A stretch of DNA of 64,000 nt from Sabellastarte sp. h YS-2021 (Eukaryota > Annelida > Polychaeta > Sabellida > Sabellidae): NCBI GenBank assembly GCA_964017235.1, contig OZ024936.1, forward strand, positions 17,894,496 to 17,958,495. The letters are read 5' to 3'. The position numbers and the translations under genes were made by a program. Under the pieces are notes generated by a model that was not told the DNA's origin, did no database searches, and saw only the letters and a list, made by a program, of their open reading frames with translations. Numbering within the stretch: position 1 is the first letter of the stretch; every line of letters starts with the position of its first letter. Shown here piece after piece: positions 23,141 to 33,680 of the stretch.

Positions 23141-24926
23141 TTACAGTGCCACAAAATGGTAAATCAATAGCATATTTGTCTATATACTTTAGCTTTAAAA
23201 TCTCTATTATTATCATATTTCTCACATGTAAAGTTCTACCAATTTAACTAAGTAACAATAACTGAATCACCACAAATTTTGCATTAAAATATATATAGAA
23301 CTGGATATGCTTTAGCTTCAAGAGATAAATTATATTTCAATCATTTTTGCTGAAACAGAAAATTAATTGTCTATTGTTTATTCAATAAATTTAAAGATAA
23401 AAATATAATTGGTGTTAATTAATACTGGTAGTTATTTTAAATATTATTGCCTATAAGTATTAAACTGTGGGTTAGTCAAAACAGATAAATAAGATAAGGT
23501 ATTATTTTACCTTATCTAATGTTTATTTATCATGAAATAGAATACAAAGAGATCTTTTCTAGACAGGTGACTCAGTGTAACTTACATATGTAGAATTAAA
23601 CAGGTAACATGTATGATATAATACATAACCTCGGTGTGTTACCTAGTCTTTACTAGGCTCCAGTAACACATAATAAATAAATATAATAAAATAAGGGTCA
23701 CCTATTAATCAGGACATATATGCCACAGGGTCTTTACCCTTTTAAAAATGTAGAAATGCAAATACAAGAATGTACAACAGACGTCATGATTTACCAGTTC
23801 ACTCACACAAGAAACAAACATTTTTGACTGTATTAAATAATGTTATTTACAATGAGGTAAACAATCTATAGTCACACTATATCACCAATATTCGTGGTCA
23901 ACATGATATACATTTTATTAAACATTTTGAGAAATTCATGTGAAAGTTCAGATGATTCCTTAGGATTTTATATAGCTTTAAACACATCTGCAAATGTCAT
24001 ATATATGACTGGTAGTTGAGGAGTTGGAATCTTTGTCAAGATTTGGCGCTGAAGACTCTCAATAAAGATCAGTAAACTACCAGGTTTCAAATATCTATTT
24101 TTGCTCGGGTGATGAGCTAGGGACAATGTGCCCTTCATATCTCATAATTATGGCTTTAAAAAAAGAGACCTTGTATATCAGTAGTAAACATTGCAGAAAG
24201 TGCCACTATATATATATATATCCACCCCAAACGTGGGAGGATTTTTAATTGTTTGAGAAGGCAGAACCAAACACAATTTTCTATCTGAGCCATGTCAAAT
24301 ATGTCTTACTCACATGAGAATCACACCAAGTGACACCAAAGCCATCCTACAAAAATTTGTAGTGGGACTGTACCACAACCAAAATCATATGAGCCCATTT
24401 TTTGCAGCTCATAACCCCTACATGGGAAAGTGTGACCTTGGTGTTAGGTCAAAATCAAGATCCAAACACCTGAACTATTTAGTTGGATAGGGAAGTGAGT
24501 GTGATACCCATTATGTTAATCTGCCCCCTTTTGTAAAAGAAATTCCTGACCAAGCCATTAAATCAGAGTTGTTCTAACTCTATAATCAACGTGAAGTAGA
24601 ATACTGTGTGAAAGGTTTGAAGTGCAGAGCACAAGATATTTGTACAAATTCCTCCCACAAAGTGATAACCAAATTTGGTTGTTCACACATGAGAATAGTT
24701 CATCAGGAGTGAGTCTGGGCAAGGTTATAAATATTAACACCACCAAGAGTTTATTCATGACATACTTATGTATAAATTCATGATTATTGTGTGTGCAAGT
24801 ACACATAACAAAGGGTGGTATAAGTGTTTACTTTTATTCATTGACAGAAAATGAATAATACTTGAAAAGTCAAAGGATCAAATGCATGACAGAGGTATGA
24901 TTTCCTAAAGTTTATTTTTATCAAAT
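23141..24926 (+). repeat. Duplicated non-coding segment, copy 2
   Basis: Collinear partner of 5113-6642, lying 5' of ankyrin gene A. It includes a short hairpin (GATAAATAAGATAAGGTA and a near-complement, 23484-23532) and a (TA)8 run near 24208. Confidence 0.65.
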
Positions 24927-26339
24927 ATAACCCTTCGCATTAAAAATGAAAATAAAACCAGTACAGTATAAATACAAATAACGTGATGGGATACCTTGAT
25001 TACTTGAATGCTTCACTTCTGTATCACAGTGAGTTGATGTATCAGTATAGTAGCATATACAATTACTTGTAAAAGACAGATTTATAAATAAATGCAATGG
25101 AAACGGTAGATATCTTTCCATGATTACGTACAAAAACTTTTGATTATTGAACAGCGGTTGTGGAAAGTCTTTCAGGAAACTGATGGGGATGTTATTCTTG
25201 AATGGAGATCTCCATATAGAGGCCATTCTTCAGGATATGCTTGAACTTTATATGATTACAAAAAATAACAATATTTTCTTCATCCAGACCTGTCATTCTG
25301 TGAGATCAAGAGAACCTTGTACAGACTAAAATTTTTGTTGGCTTTGTATGTACCTCCCAGGTTTAAATCTATCTTTGGTCAGTGATTGAGTGACATCTAT
25401 CTCAGTTTTGGGATGTGGCTTTGATGTGTAAACCACATCATCAGCTTCCTTCCCAAATAAAAGTTCCAAAAGTCGCCCCTTCTCTGCCTCCTGTCACTAT
25501 TACTTTTTCTTGTAGTAGAATTCGTGTTCATTAACATTGGCTTATTTATGTGTGTTTGTTCTACGTCAACGGAGTCATTTGTGTTTGGATTGTTAGGTTG
25601 TTCATGTCATTTTGGAGGAAAATTGAACAATAGTCTCCCAATATTGCACAATCAGTTAACAATAACGTTTCACAAACCGCCGTTCCACTTTGCCAAAATC
25701 AATCAGGAATAGAAAACTTGAGAATTTACACATTCTATATTGTGAATGCTTGCGGACTACATTTATGACAATCATGTGTGTTAAAGGGGCCATGTAAGTT
25801 AATTTGGCTGCAATCGTTTGCAATATAATTTTCATTAGCAATTCACAAAAGTCGCTATTCTAGTTTTATTCATTTTCAGTTCTATTGTTATTTTGAAAGG
25901 TTCAAATGGTTTTAGTACATTTCTAAACTGATCTTTATCAATCTTTGTCATTGGAGGAAGCTTCACAGTTACTTATCTGTATTTGTTGTCTTTAGCAGAG
26001 ACATTAATTGTCGGATAATGTCTCTTTATCACAGGACACCTTTGATTGAAGCTAATATGTCATACCTAATCATCTTAGATAAATTCAAAACATATTCTTT
26101 AACATAAAATAGCATTTAGATCGTTGTTGGGTGTAGCTTGTAGGAAGCAATGAATTTACTCCAGAATGTCAACTGGCCAGTAATGGTAATTTCAGGGAAG
26201 TTCTGGAATGATTTGTGAGAGTACTGCCTTACGAGGCATCATCGGCAGTCGTGGGCGTTCACGGACATTTTACGATAATCACAGGGAATGGCAGTTACAA
26301 AGGAAAATATGCCTATATGCATGGACTGATATTGGAAAG
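24927..26339. other. No recognised feature
   Basis: Contains slightly GC-richer pockets (25440-25500, 26215-26290) but no identifiable exon. Frames at 24921-25329 on both strands are unassigned. Confidence 0.4.
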
Positions 26340-26958
26340 GGAAGGATTGCAGAATTCCCCTCCCGGAAGTAGAAAGGCGTAGGAATATAAGCAAAGTTAT
26401 TTTCTGCAATAATATAGTTCCTGATTAAATGGAAAATAAGATAAGTAGACAGGTAGACATGTAGGCAGGTAGGCAGGTAGACATGTAGGCAGGTAGACAG
26501 GTTGGCTGGTAGGCAGGTCGGCTGGTGGGCAGGTCGGCTGGTCGGCAGGTCACCAGAACAAATATCCACAACTTTATGGTAATATAATGCATGTTTTTTT
26601 TTGTCTGATTAACCAATCAGAAGCCATGTTACATTGTTGTTTGTTTTACAATCTCCAAATATAAAATATTCCAAAATGCTTCAATTTTTTTTTTTTAATT
26701 ATTTTTATTATTTTCTTTTATATTTTTATTAATATCTGTCTACCTGCCGACCTGTCTATCTGCCGACCTGTCTACCAGCCGACCTGTCTACCTGCCTGCA
26801 CGTCTACCTAATAATCCACATATTTATTAATTTGTACTATTTTATTTCATTTTATTTATTTTTATTGGATATATATATATATATATAGATATATATATAT
26901 AGATATATGACGGAACTACTTTCAGCTATATCCGGGAGGGGAATTCTGCAATTTAGCC
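26340..26958. mobile_element. MITE-like TIR element with internal inverted microsatellite arrays
   Basis: Perfect 22-bp terminal inverted repeats containing GCAGAATTCCCCTCCCGGA lie at 26346-26367 and 26931-26952. A direct repeat TTGGAAAG at 26332-26339 and 26959-26966 is a candidate 8-bp target duplication, which would fit the hAT class. Inside, an array of GGCAGGTAGACA-like units (26446-26556) faces its reverse complement (26738-26815), then a (TA)n tract (26868-26908). It has no coding capacity; the apparent Thr/Cys/Leu-rich frames are shadows of the array. Confidence 0.75.
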
Positions 26959-27420
26959 TTGGAAAGAAGTACAATTAGTTAGGCCAATGGGCATTCTTAT
27001 AAGATGACATATTACACACATTTATGTCTATTATCGCTCAAAAGTGTGTAAAGTAAACAAATGGTATTATCGTCAAACCCGGTTTTACCAACACACAGCA
27101 TGAAAATAAACTGTGAAACTGCAGAACTTACACAAAATAACCTCCAAAAAGGAGCTTATGTTTACAGTACTAATTAAATACAAGAGTATCCAAAACGTGA
27201 GGCTATTCAATTTTCAATGTGTTATGATCAGTCATTATTTCATTAGTAGGAAAATAACCTGGTATGTACTAAAACACATCCACAGAAATAAAGAGAGAAA
27301 GAAAGTAAAAATTCTTATAAATTAACAACATATGGCAGATATGTTGAAGTAAAGGTGCGAGTACATCAGGAACCATTAAGTCACACATATAAGGCAGAAA
27401 TATATGATATTGATATTATA
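26959..27420. other. No recognised feature
   Basis: Spacer downstream of the PHD-finger exon. No polyadenylation signal close to the stop is evident on the minus strand. Confidence 0.4.
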
Positions 27421-27500
27421 TGAAAGTTATATGAAAAAAAACATTACCAATAACATTATATATATGAAAGTTATATGAAAAAAAAACATTTCCAATAAAA
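27421..27500. repeat. 44-bp tandem duplication
   Basis: TGAAAGTTATATGAAAAAAA starts at 27421 and at 27465, each followed by ACATT.CCAATA. It lies just past the stop of the PHD exon. Confidence 0.7.
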
Positions 27501-27815
27501 TTAATTATTTTTATTTTTGCAAACAGTACACATGTATCTTTCTCCCAAATCTTTGAGACAAACATTCTCACATAAGCAATGCAACCATTTGTTGCAATTG
27601 TCACATAACACCCAGTCAATATCTTTGGTTTTGGTAGCCTTTTTCTTCCCTTTCACCTTCAAACCTTTACCCCCTTTCCCACTATATAGATTTGGGGGAA
27701 TCTCTTTCAAGCAAATAAAACAAAGTGACTCGTCAACTTCATCACAAGAGTGCTGGTCACTTAATTCAACTACAGGTGATTTATTGATTGTGTCATCTGT
27801 CAGTGTTGTCTGCTC
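27501..27815 (-). CDS. PHD-finger terminal exon of a transposase-derived gene
   Basis: An intact 104-codon last exon with acceptor ATTTAAACAG before 27815, phase 0. It ends in a C4HC3 zinc finger: CFIC, then a Gly/Lys-rich linker, WVLCDNCNKWLHCLC and YMCTVCK, with the stop at 27501. PHD fingers usually read histone tails, and similar fingers end many animal pogo/Tigger-type transposase proteins. It follows the Lys-rich exon at 27938-28021 in frame. Whether the gene still works is uncertain because the upstream catalytic region is decayed. Confidence 0.72.
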   Translation of the reverse strand, partial: EQTTLTDDTINKSPVVELSDQHSCDEVDESLCFICLKEIPPNLYSGKGGKGLKVKGKKKATKTKDIDWVLCDNCNKWLHCLCENVCLKDLGERYMCTVCKNKNN

Positions 27816-27937
27816 CTGTTTAAATGAAGATATGACTAAGTGAAAAATGTATGATAATCAGTGCAACAATTTAAATTATAATAGTGATCATAGCAATGGA
27901 AATTGTAAAGAAAAATTACATTGAAATAGAAATTAAC

Positions 27938-28021
27938 CTTTGTTGTTGCTTTCTTTGCATCAATTTTTTTTTGTTTTTCCTGACGTGTAGTTTCTATTTT
28001 TGCCCACTTTTTTTCCTTCTC
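27938..28021 (-). CDS. Lys/Glu-rich exon of the transposase-derived gene
   Basis: A 28-codon exon with both splice sites clear (acceptor GTGTTTAAG, donor AAG|GTTAAT), phase 0 at both ends. It is charged and probably helical: EKEKKWAKIETTRQ, KKIDAKK. Such segments commonly link the transposase C-terminus to a zinc finger in this family. It fits the flanking exons without a frame change. Confidence 0.65.
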
Positions 28022-28127
28022 CTTAAACACAAAACATAACACAGGAGTAAGAATGGAAATTAATATTGCTGAAGAATTAATAACTATTACATTCATTAGT
28101 ACTTTTATTCCATCATATATTTCAAAC

Positions 28128-28401
28128 CTTCATCTGAGATCTAACATCATCACCAGTGATCACCCTGCCATATGTTATGATGCGAGTACTCCTTGGTTTT
28201 TCTGAGGTACTTGTAGCACTGGTTGATGGTAAGTCTTGCCTTATTGGAAAACTAAGTTCCAGTTCAGGTGGCAACTTTCTCACACACTGAAGTGGATGTG
28301 GGTATCTGAGGCACTTATCACACTGATCTTCAGTTGGTATGATTGACTGAATGTTTTCATTCAGGTTAACAACAGTACTTTTTGTGGTGGTGTCAGCTAC
28401 T
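28128..28401 (-). CDS. Linker exon of the transposase-derived gene
   Basis: Acceptor CCATACAG before 28401 and donor ATGAAG|GTTTG at 28128. One leading base completes a Lys from the upstream exon, then 91 open codons follow: VADTTTKSTVVNLNENIQ, EDQCDKCLRYPHPLQC, and a Ser/Thr-rich stretch ending RIITYGRVITGDDVRSQMK. The ..ITYG..ITGD... ending is typical of linkers after DDE superfamily endonuclease domains. A second AG two bases into the exon would give a phase-1 acceptor matching the Death-domain donor. That alternative join is possible but less likely. Confidence 0.65.
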
Positions 28402-28578
28402 CTGTATGGATGAGAATGTTAATTTGTACTTATTGCGAATACTAAAAAAGTGTAACTGACATTTTATGTGATAATCTACAATGTTGGATTAAATTTTAAT
28501 ACATTAATAGTGTGCGATGTAAATTCTATGCTTTAATAATTGAAGAAATTATGAGTGTTAATTTAATTTGATTCTCAC

Positions 28579-28781
28579 TTTCTCTTCTTAAGTTTGGTTG
28601 AATCCAGTGCTGTTGGATCAAAAGGGCAAAGTCCCGTACATCTGAAGGCACTTTGTATCAGTTTTGGTGATGCAGCCTGTTTTAAAGCATTGCACCATGT
28701 GGTGGGAAAGTAACACTTGGTTATCCTGCTTTTACTAGATCTTGCCCCAGCCGCCAGCACAATTGCATTTTTAGATAGCAA
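28579..28781 (-). CDS. pogo/Tigger-like transposase C-terminal exon
   Basis: Reads RITKCYFPTTWCNALKQAAS, then LIQSAFRCTGLCPFDPTALD and STKLKKRK. The FRCTGLCPFDP motif (F+..G..P.D...) is the signature end of DDE-1 (pogo/Tigger/jerky) transposase domains. The donor is AGAAA|GTGAGA at 28579 in phase 2, matching the linker exon. The 5' splice boundary is not clear: the frame stays open to about 28790 with several candidate AGs. Confidence 0.68.
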
Positions 28782-28872
28782 ATGTATGAGTTATTGTTTA
28801 CATATTATTTAGCTCACAAAATTAGAATAAATTCGATTAAATGTGTCAGTATTAAAATTTGTTAAACTCCAC

Positions 28873-28935
28873 CTTACAAACTGCATGGAAGGTTTGGAGA
28901 TGGTGCATCATGTGTGAAGGTGCTGTTGAACATCA
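28873..28935 (-). pseudogene. DDE-1 transposase fragment with stop
   Basis: The minus strand reads PSHMMHHLQTFHAVCK ending at a possible donor AAG|GTGGAG (28873). This matches the P.HT.H.LQP.D..V segment that precedes the C-terminal motif in DDE-1 transposases. An in-frame TGA lies at 28933-28935. The first two catalytic-Asp regions are not found upstream, where a degenerate repeat array begins, so the transposase is 5'-truncated. Confidence 0.5.
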
Positions 28936-28969
28936 GGAATGTGCAAGGTTATTGCCAGTTGTGTTCTTA

Positions 28970-29945
28970 AAAGTTCTGCAACTTCACAAGGTGGTAGATC
29001 ACCAAAAAGTAGGTGAAGGACTTATATAGAAGAAATTGCCTACATTTTCTCATTTTAGTAGCTATGAGTGTGCTATGCAAAAAGCTATAGATCTGCAACT
29101 TCACTTTGTGGTAGATCAGCCAAAAGTAGGTGAATGACTTATTTAGAAGAAATTGCCTATCTATGATACTTTTAGAGATAAAAGACATTTACTCATTTTA
29201 GTAGCTATTACTCAGCTATCTACTCACTTAGCTATTGACCTAGATCTGCAAAAGCAACAAAAATATAAAGGACACAGGAAAGTAAGCTTATCAAAAACTA
29301 GATGAATAACAAATGAAAAGATTTGGCTAACTTTAATACTTGTGAAGGCATTTGACATTTATTTCCGTCATAATTTTGCTGCAACTAAGAAAATAGCTAT
29401 TGCTCACTTATGGCATGCAATAGAACCCCAAACTATATGCCATGTTATAGTTATGGACAAAGTAACTGTACAACATATTTTAGGAAAATATTCTAACTGC
29501 AATAGTTTTGGAGTTACAATGGATTTACTCAACAATCAGAATTTCAAAGTAGCTATTACTCAGCTATGCAATGTGCAACAGGTCTGAAACTTTACTATGG
29601 GATAGCTTACCAAAAACTAGATGAATAACATACAAAACGATTTCCCTAACTTTAATACTTTTGAAGATATTCCACATTTACTTCTGTCATTATTTTGCTA
29701 CAAATAAGAAAATAGCTATTACTCACTTATGGCAAGCAATGGGACCCCAATCTATGCACCATCTTATAGCTAAGGACAAAGTAGCTGAACAACATATTTG
29801 AAGAAAAACCTGTAACTGCAATAGTTTTTGAGTTATGAGTCCTTTACTCAAAGTAGCTAAGATTGATATTACTCACTTATCTTCAGGCCTAAGTCCATAA
29901 AACAAAAATCTGTAGCTGTATTAGTTTTGGAGAATTCTGCGCGAC
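28970..29945. repeat. Degenerate tandem array (GTAGCTATTACTCA motif)
   Basis: Two ~319-bp units begin CAAAAACTAGATGAATAAC at 29292 and 29611. Before them, ~120-bp units share CAAAAAGTAGGTGAA-type sequence. The motif TAGCTATTACTCA recurs throughout. A related array lies at 36500-37050. Non-coding. Confidence 0.7.
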
Positions 29946-29950
29946 ACCCT

Positions 29951-29990
29951 AATGCATGCATGCATGCACACACACACGCACACACAGGCA
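29951..29990. repeat. Microsatellite (ATGC)n then (CA)n
   Basis: ATGCATGCATGCATGC is followed by CACACACACGCACACACA. A short compound simple repeat. Confidence 0.9.
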
Positions 29991-30386
29991 TCATTTCATA
30001 GTCTCCCTATGGCATATGGCATTTTTAAGCATAAGCTCTAGTGAGGCTTTTGTCTCTGATGGCTTTGCTTTGCAACTAGTAGATCAAAACACTTTTCAGC
30101 CTTGTTTACATACAAATTTGATGTGTGTACCACCCTAGAGAAAATGACACAGAATAGTTTATTTTCCTTCCAGAGTAAATATTGTTTGTAAATTTTTGAG
30201 GCAATATGTCCAGAAATTGTTTATTAGATAGAAGAAAGAATAAATAGAGCCATAAATATGCAAGTGATAATAACCCAAAATAGTTCAAACATCATAGCTT
30301 AATGACCTCTCAAACTGTTTAAAATAAGCCAGTTAGGGACTGCAAGTTATAGAACAATACCCAAGCTACAAAGCCCATTAATTTAC

Positions 30387-30664
30387 CATGTGTAGATACA
30401 GGACTTTGGTCTGCTGGTTCATACTGTCTATTTAGTTTGCGAAGTGCCCCTGTAAGAATTGCCCTCCTGTCAGTGGTGGCTTTAGATGTATCTCTCCATT
30501 GAATCAACATTGCCCACGCAGCATAGCTGTGGTCTCCAGAGTGTTTCTCAAAGATATCTTCAAGGTCATGATAGTTCATTCCAAGTGCCCAAGTGCAGCA
30601 CCAAGTTGCTTCCATTTGTCACCTAATTTTGTGGCTGCCTCATGCAGGAACTCATTGTCTAATC
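30387..30664 (-). pseudogene. Death-domain exon, broken by an 8-bp tandem duplication
   Basis: The acceptor TTTAATAG precedes 30664. The exon reads FLHEAATKLGDKWKQLGAAL, breaks frame, then resumes GMNYHDLEDIFEKHSGDH, AAWAMLIQWRDT, AILTGALRKLNRQ. These are the hallmarks of a Death domain (W..LG..LG, D.+.I, ML..W, L..AL), an adaptor fold for homotypic interactions in apoptosis and innate-immune signalling. The donor is CATG|GTAAAT at 30387. The break is a perfect repeat of CCAAGTGC (30581-30588 and 30589-30596, plus strand). Removing one copy restores the frame and consensus. Its phase fits the end of the ankyrin exon upstream, so the ancestral protein was probably ankyrin-Death. Confidence 0.75.
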
Positions 30665-30893
30665 CTATTAAATATAATCAATAATAATATCACAGTTTTT
30701 TACACATTTACAATAACATGAAACTTCAACAAAATCCATATGATTTTTTTCTCACTTTTGTTACAAAATCACTTTAAAAATATTTATGTGTCAACACTAT
30801 ATGTTATATGTGTAATCTTTTCTGAAAGATCTTGTCACAAACATTATATGACAAAAATTAGTACACATAATTGAAATAAAGAGAAGAAAGGTG

Positions 30894-31249
30894 TTAGTGA
30901 TGAAATGTACCCTTCATATCTAAGACAGCAACTATCTCAGAGTTTTGTTTCTCTTTGGCAATTTCTAATGGTGTCAATCCATCTTTGTTTGTGATAAGAG
31001 TAGCACCATATCTGAGGAGAACCTTCATAACCTCCAGCAAGTTTTCCCTCACAGCTATGTGCAATGAAGTGTCACCATCATTTCTTTGAGCGCTGACATC
31101 TGCACCCCTGCTACATAACAATTCCACCACTTCTAACTGGTTCTCTAAACAGGCTCCTAGCAGTGGAGTTTGTCCTTTGAAACCTCGGCTGTTTATGTCA
31201 GCATTGTGGACCAGTAGTGTATCAACCACAGCAGTATGACCAAACCATG
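30894..31249 (-). CDS. Ankyrin-repeat gene B, exon 2
   Basis: An intact exon with acceptor ATATTTCAG before 31249. The leading CA completes an Ala with a preceding G (phase 1), giving AWFGHTAVVDTLLVHNADIN. Three more repeats follow: TPLLGACLENQ, TSLHIAVRENLLEV, TPLEIAKEKQNSEI. It ends VLDMKGTFHH at the stop at 30894. It corresponds to gene A exon 2. The upstream partner is the dead exon at 41486, across a 10-kb intron holding a LINE. A GT just before the stop (AAG G|GTACAT) would give a phase-1 donor leading to the Death-domain exon 230 bp downstream. Confidence 0.78.
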
Positions 31250-32350
31250 CTGAAATATATATATGAAAAGAGAAGTTTTAAAAAAATTATTTAATAATTT
31301 TGACCTTGCAAATCATGACATTTAGCGATAGTGCTGGTGATTTACCTTATCATTATTTTCAATATAATTCAGTTGGTAATTCAATAATGCACATATTATT
31401 ATTTAAATATTTCTGAAAGGATAACCTCGTATTTGTGTATATTGAAATAGTATTTGTGTATATTGAAATTATGAACATATAAAACTCTCTTTACTTCAGA
31501 TTTACTGTATTCTGTGATAATTTGTATTGACATCATTGTTTTCAGTTTTTTGTGACAGTATTCTGTAAATATTAATTTTTACAAATAAAAATGTCTCGGG
31601 AAGCTGAAATTTTTACTACATTACTTCTATGTGATAGGTAAAGTGTGACACAGGTTTACATGCATGACTTAATACCAAGAAATATTTGGTGCCTATTTTG
31701 CCACACTACCCCATACCATAAATAACAGACAATAAAAGCACTACCCTATAAGCTATGTGATAAAAAACAATTCAAAGCTCGAAATACAAACACCAAAAGT
31801 CACAAAATCATTATTACAGTTTGACCCCCCTAGTTTTTACTTGATGATCTGCTTTATGGGACAGGGTTTGCTGTGGCAATAGCCTTGTTCTTTAATGGTA
31901 AAAGTGCTGGGATCATATCCCCATATTGGAGATTTGCCCCTATCACTATACTTTTCAATGGGGTGGGACTAAGGGCTTGTGTGGGGGCTTTAGGTTTGAA
32001 CCGTGTTTTACTATATATATATATATTTTTTTTTTATTTCTCCACACCAGTCACATTAGAAACATACATATATTCAATACAAAAGGAGTACATACATACA
32101 GCATATACTTATTCAAAACAGTGTAATTGCAGAACCAGATTTACTATTGTAAGAAATATTAATTTTTTTTTTAATATTGTCAAGAGAAAACAGAAAAGAA
32201 GACATTTTAGGCCAAACAGTTTTTACATTGAATAGCACAGTATGACACAGGAGGGGGGGAAACAAGAAAGAGGCTGTGCTATGGTTCTTAACACAAACAT
32301 ACCCTGACAGGGTCCCATTTTTCATTGAATCGTGTTACAGTCACATCTTT

Positions 32351-32629
32351 TTAAATTACTATATTATATTCAATTTCCATAACCTCCTTTATCAATTGCA
32401 TAGCCTCAGGTAAATTAAGTCTTTTTGACAGAAATTTAGTTACATAAATATATTTTTTGCATATACTGAATATATTATTTATTAAATCTTTCTTATTTTT
32501 GTTTAATACTCCTAAAATAATACACTTTGCAATAAAAACACTATCCAGGTCTAGCTTACCGAGAAAATTTTTCCTAACTTGTTCCCAGAACTTTTTAACA
32601 ATTGGACATCCCCAAAATAAGTGTTTCAC
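32351..32629 (-). pseudogene. LINE ORF2 extreme C-terminus
   Basis: Starts KHLFWGCPIVKKFWEQ, the typical second half of the ORF2 zinc knuckle, and continues to MEIEYNIVI, where a TAA replaces what is likely a Lys codon. Past it the frame continues KDVTVTRFNEKWDPV, which resembles the usual ORF2 end. The stop therefore appears to be a nonsense change removing about 20 residues. Confidence 0.7.
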
Positions 32630-33680
32630 ATTCTATGCCACAAAAGCTGCATTTATCATTATCCTTGATCTTACAGATCTTCAAAAATTTATTAGTTGTT
32701 AATATTCTCTGGAGTATTTTAAATTGAAAACTCCTCAATTTCGAGTCAATTGTACTAGTTAGGTTGGCAACAAAATATTTCTGTAAGGTTTCATGTGATA
32801 TATTCTCATTGAGAGTATTGCTCCATTTCTGTTCAGTGGTTCTACGTTTAGTATTATATAGTTTCATAAAGGTCCAATATGTGCTCTTGCAAACTTTATC
32901 AAATTTTAATAGGTCTAGTAGCACTTTCTGTGGCATGTTGTGGTCATCCAATTTTTTTTTTAATTCTGAAATTTCTAAACGCCATGGTCTTGGGAGAGAG
33001 TGAATAAGTGAATAAAAATCTACAAAGTTAATTCTAACATTGAATTTTTGCACAAAGTCTGAGTAGCCAAGTATATTTCCAGACTCATCAAGCAAGTTAT
33101 TTATATATTTGATACCCTGTTTTTGTAATTCTTTTTTCTTCAAAATTAGGTTTGGATGTACCAAGTAAAAAGTATTCCAAAGGGGGTAGGTTCGAACATC
33201 TATTTCTTTTTCAAAATTAAGCTTATACTTTTTCCAGGCTATGAGAACCTCTTCCCAAAATAAATTGCCCATTCTTTTAGTCATATACTCCAGAGAATAG
33301 CAATCTAGTTCCCAAATCTGATTTTTGTCCATATCACTCAATTTTTCAAAAATGGTTTGCCAATCACCACATTTTATAAAAGTCCGTTTGATCCATGCTA
33401 GCTTTAAGGCATCATTTAAGCAGAACAGATTTGTCAACTTTAGTCCCCTTTCAACAAAATCCTGCTCTAATTGTGACAGTGTCATTCTCAGTTTTGATGT
33501 ACCCCAAATGAACTTTCTAAAGAGTTTGTGTAATAAATTGAGTATTTCTTCTGATGGTTTTGGGAGGACCGACATTGGGTATAGAAGTTTAGGGATGGCC
33601 AAAGACTTAATAACTGTTATTTTGCCCACAAGTGAAATTTTTCTTTTTGCATAAGAATTTAAAAGTTTTTCAATGTTAGC
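32595..33680 (-). pseudogene. LINE ORF2 connector and zinc-knuckle region
   Basis: Reads LANIEKLLNSYAKRKISLVG then GKITVIKSLAIPKLLYPMS, RKFIWGTSKLR and GLKLTNLFCLNDALKLAWIK. These are the thumb/connector motifs of L1/Tx1 ORF2. It ends in CSFCGIEC, the first half of the C-terminal zinc knuckle. A deletion near 32630 shifts the frame so the second half (KHLFWGCP) is in the next piece. Confidence 0.82.

Noticed and set aside
26279..26616. Thr/Cys/Leu-rich repetitive open frames
   Set aside because: They are translations of the GGCAGGTAGACA array inside the MITE, low complexity and without a domain.
31873..32235. 120-codon plus-strand frame
   Set aside because: Its second half is antisense to the LINE 3' end and A/T-rich tail; no domain and overlapping alternative frames.
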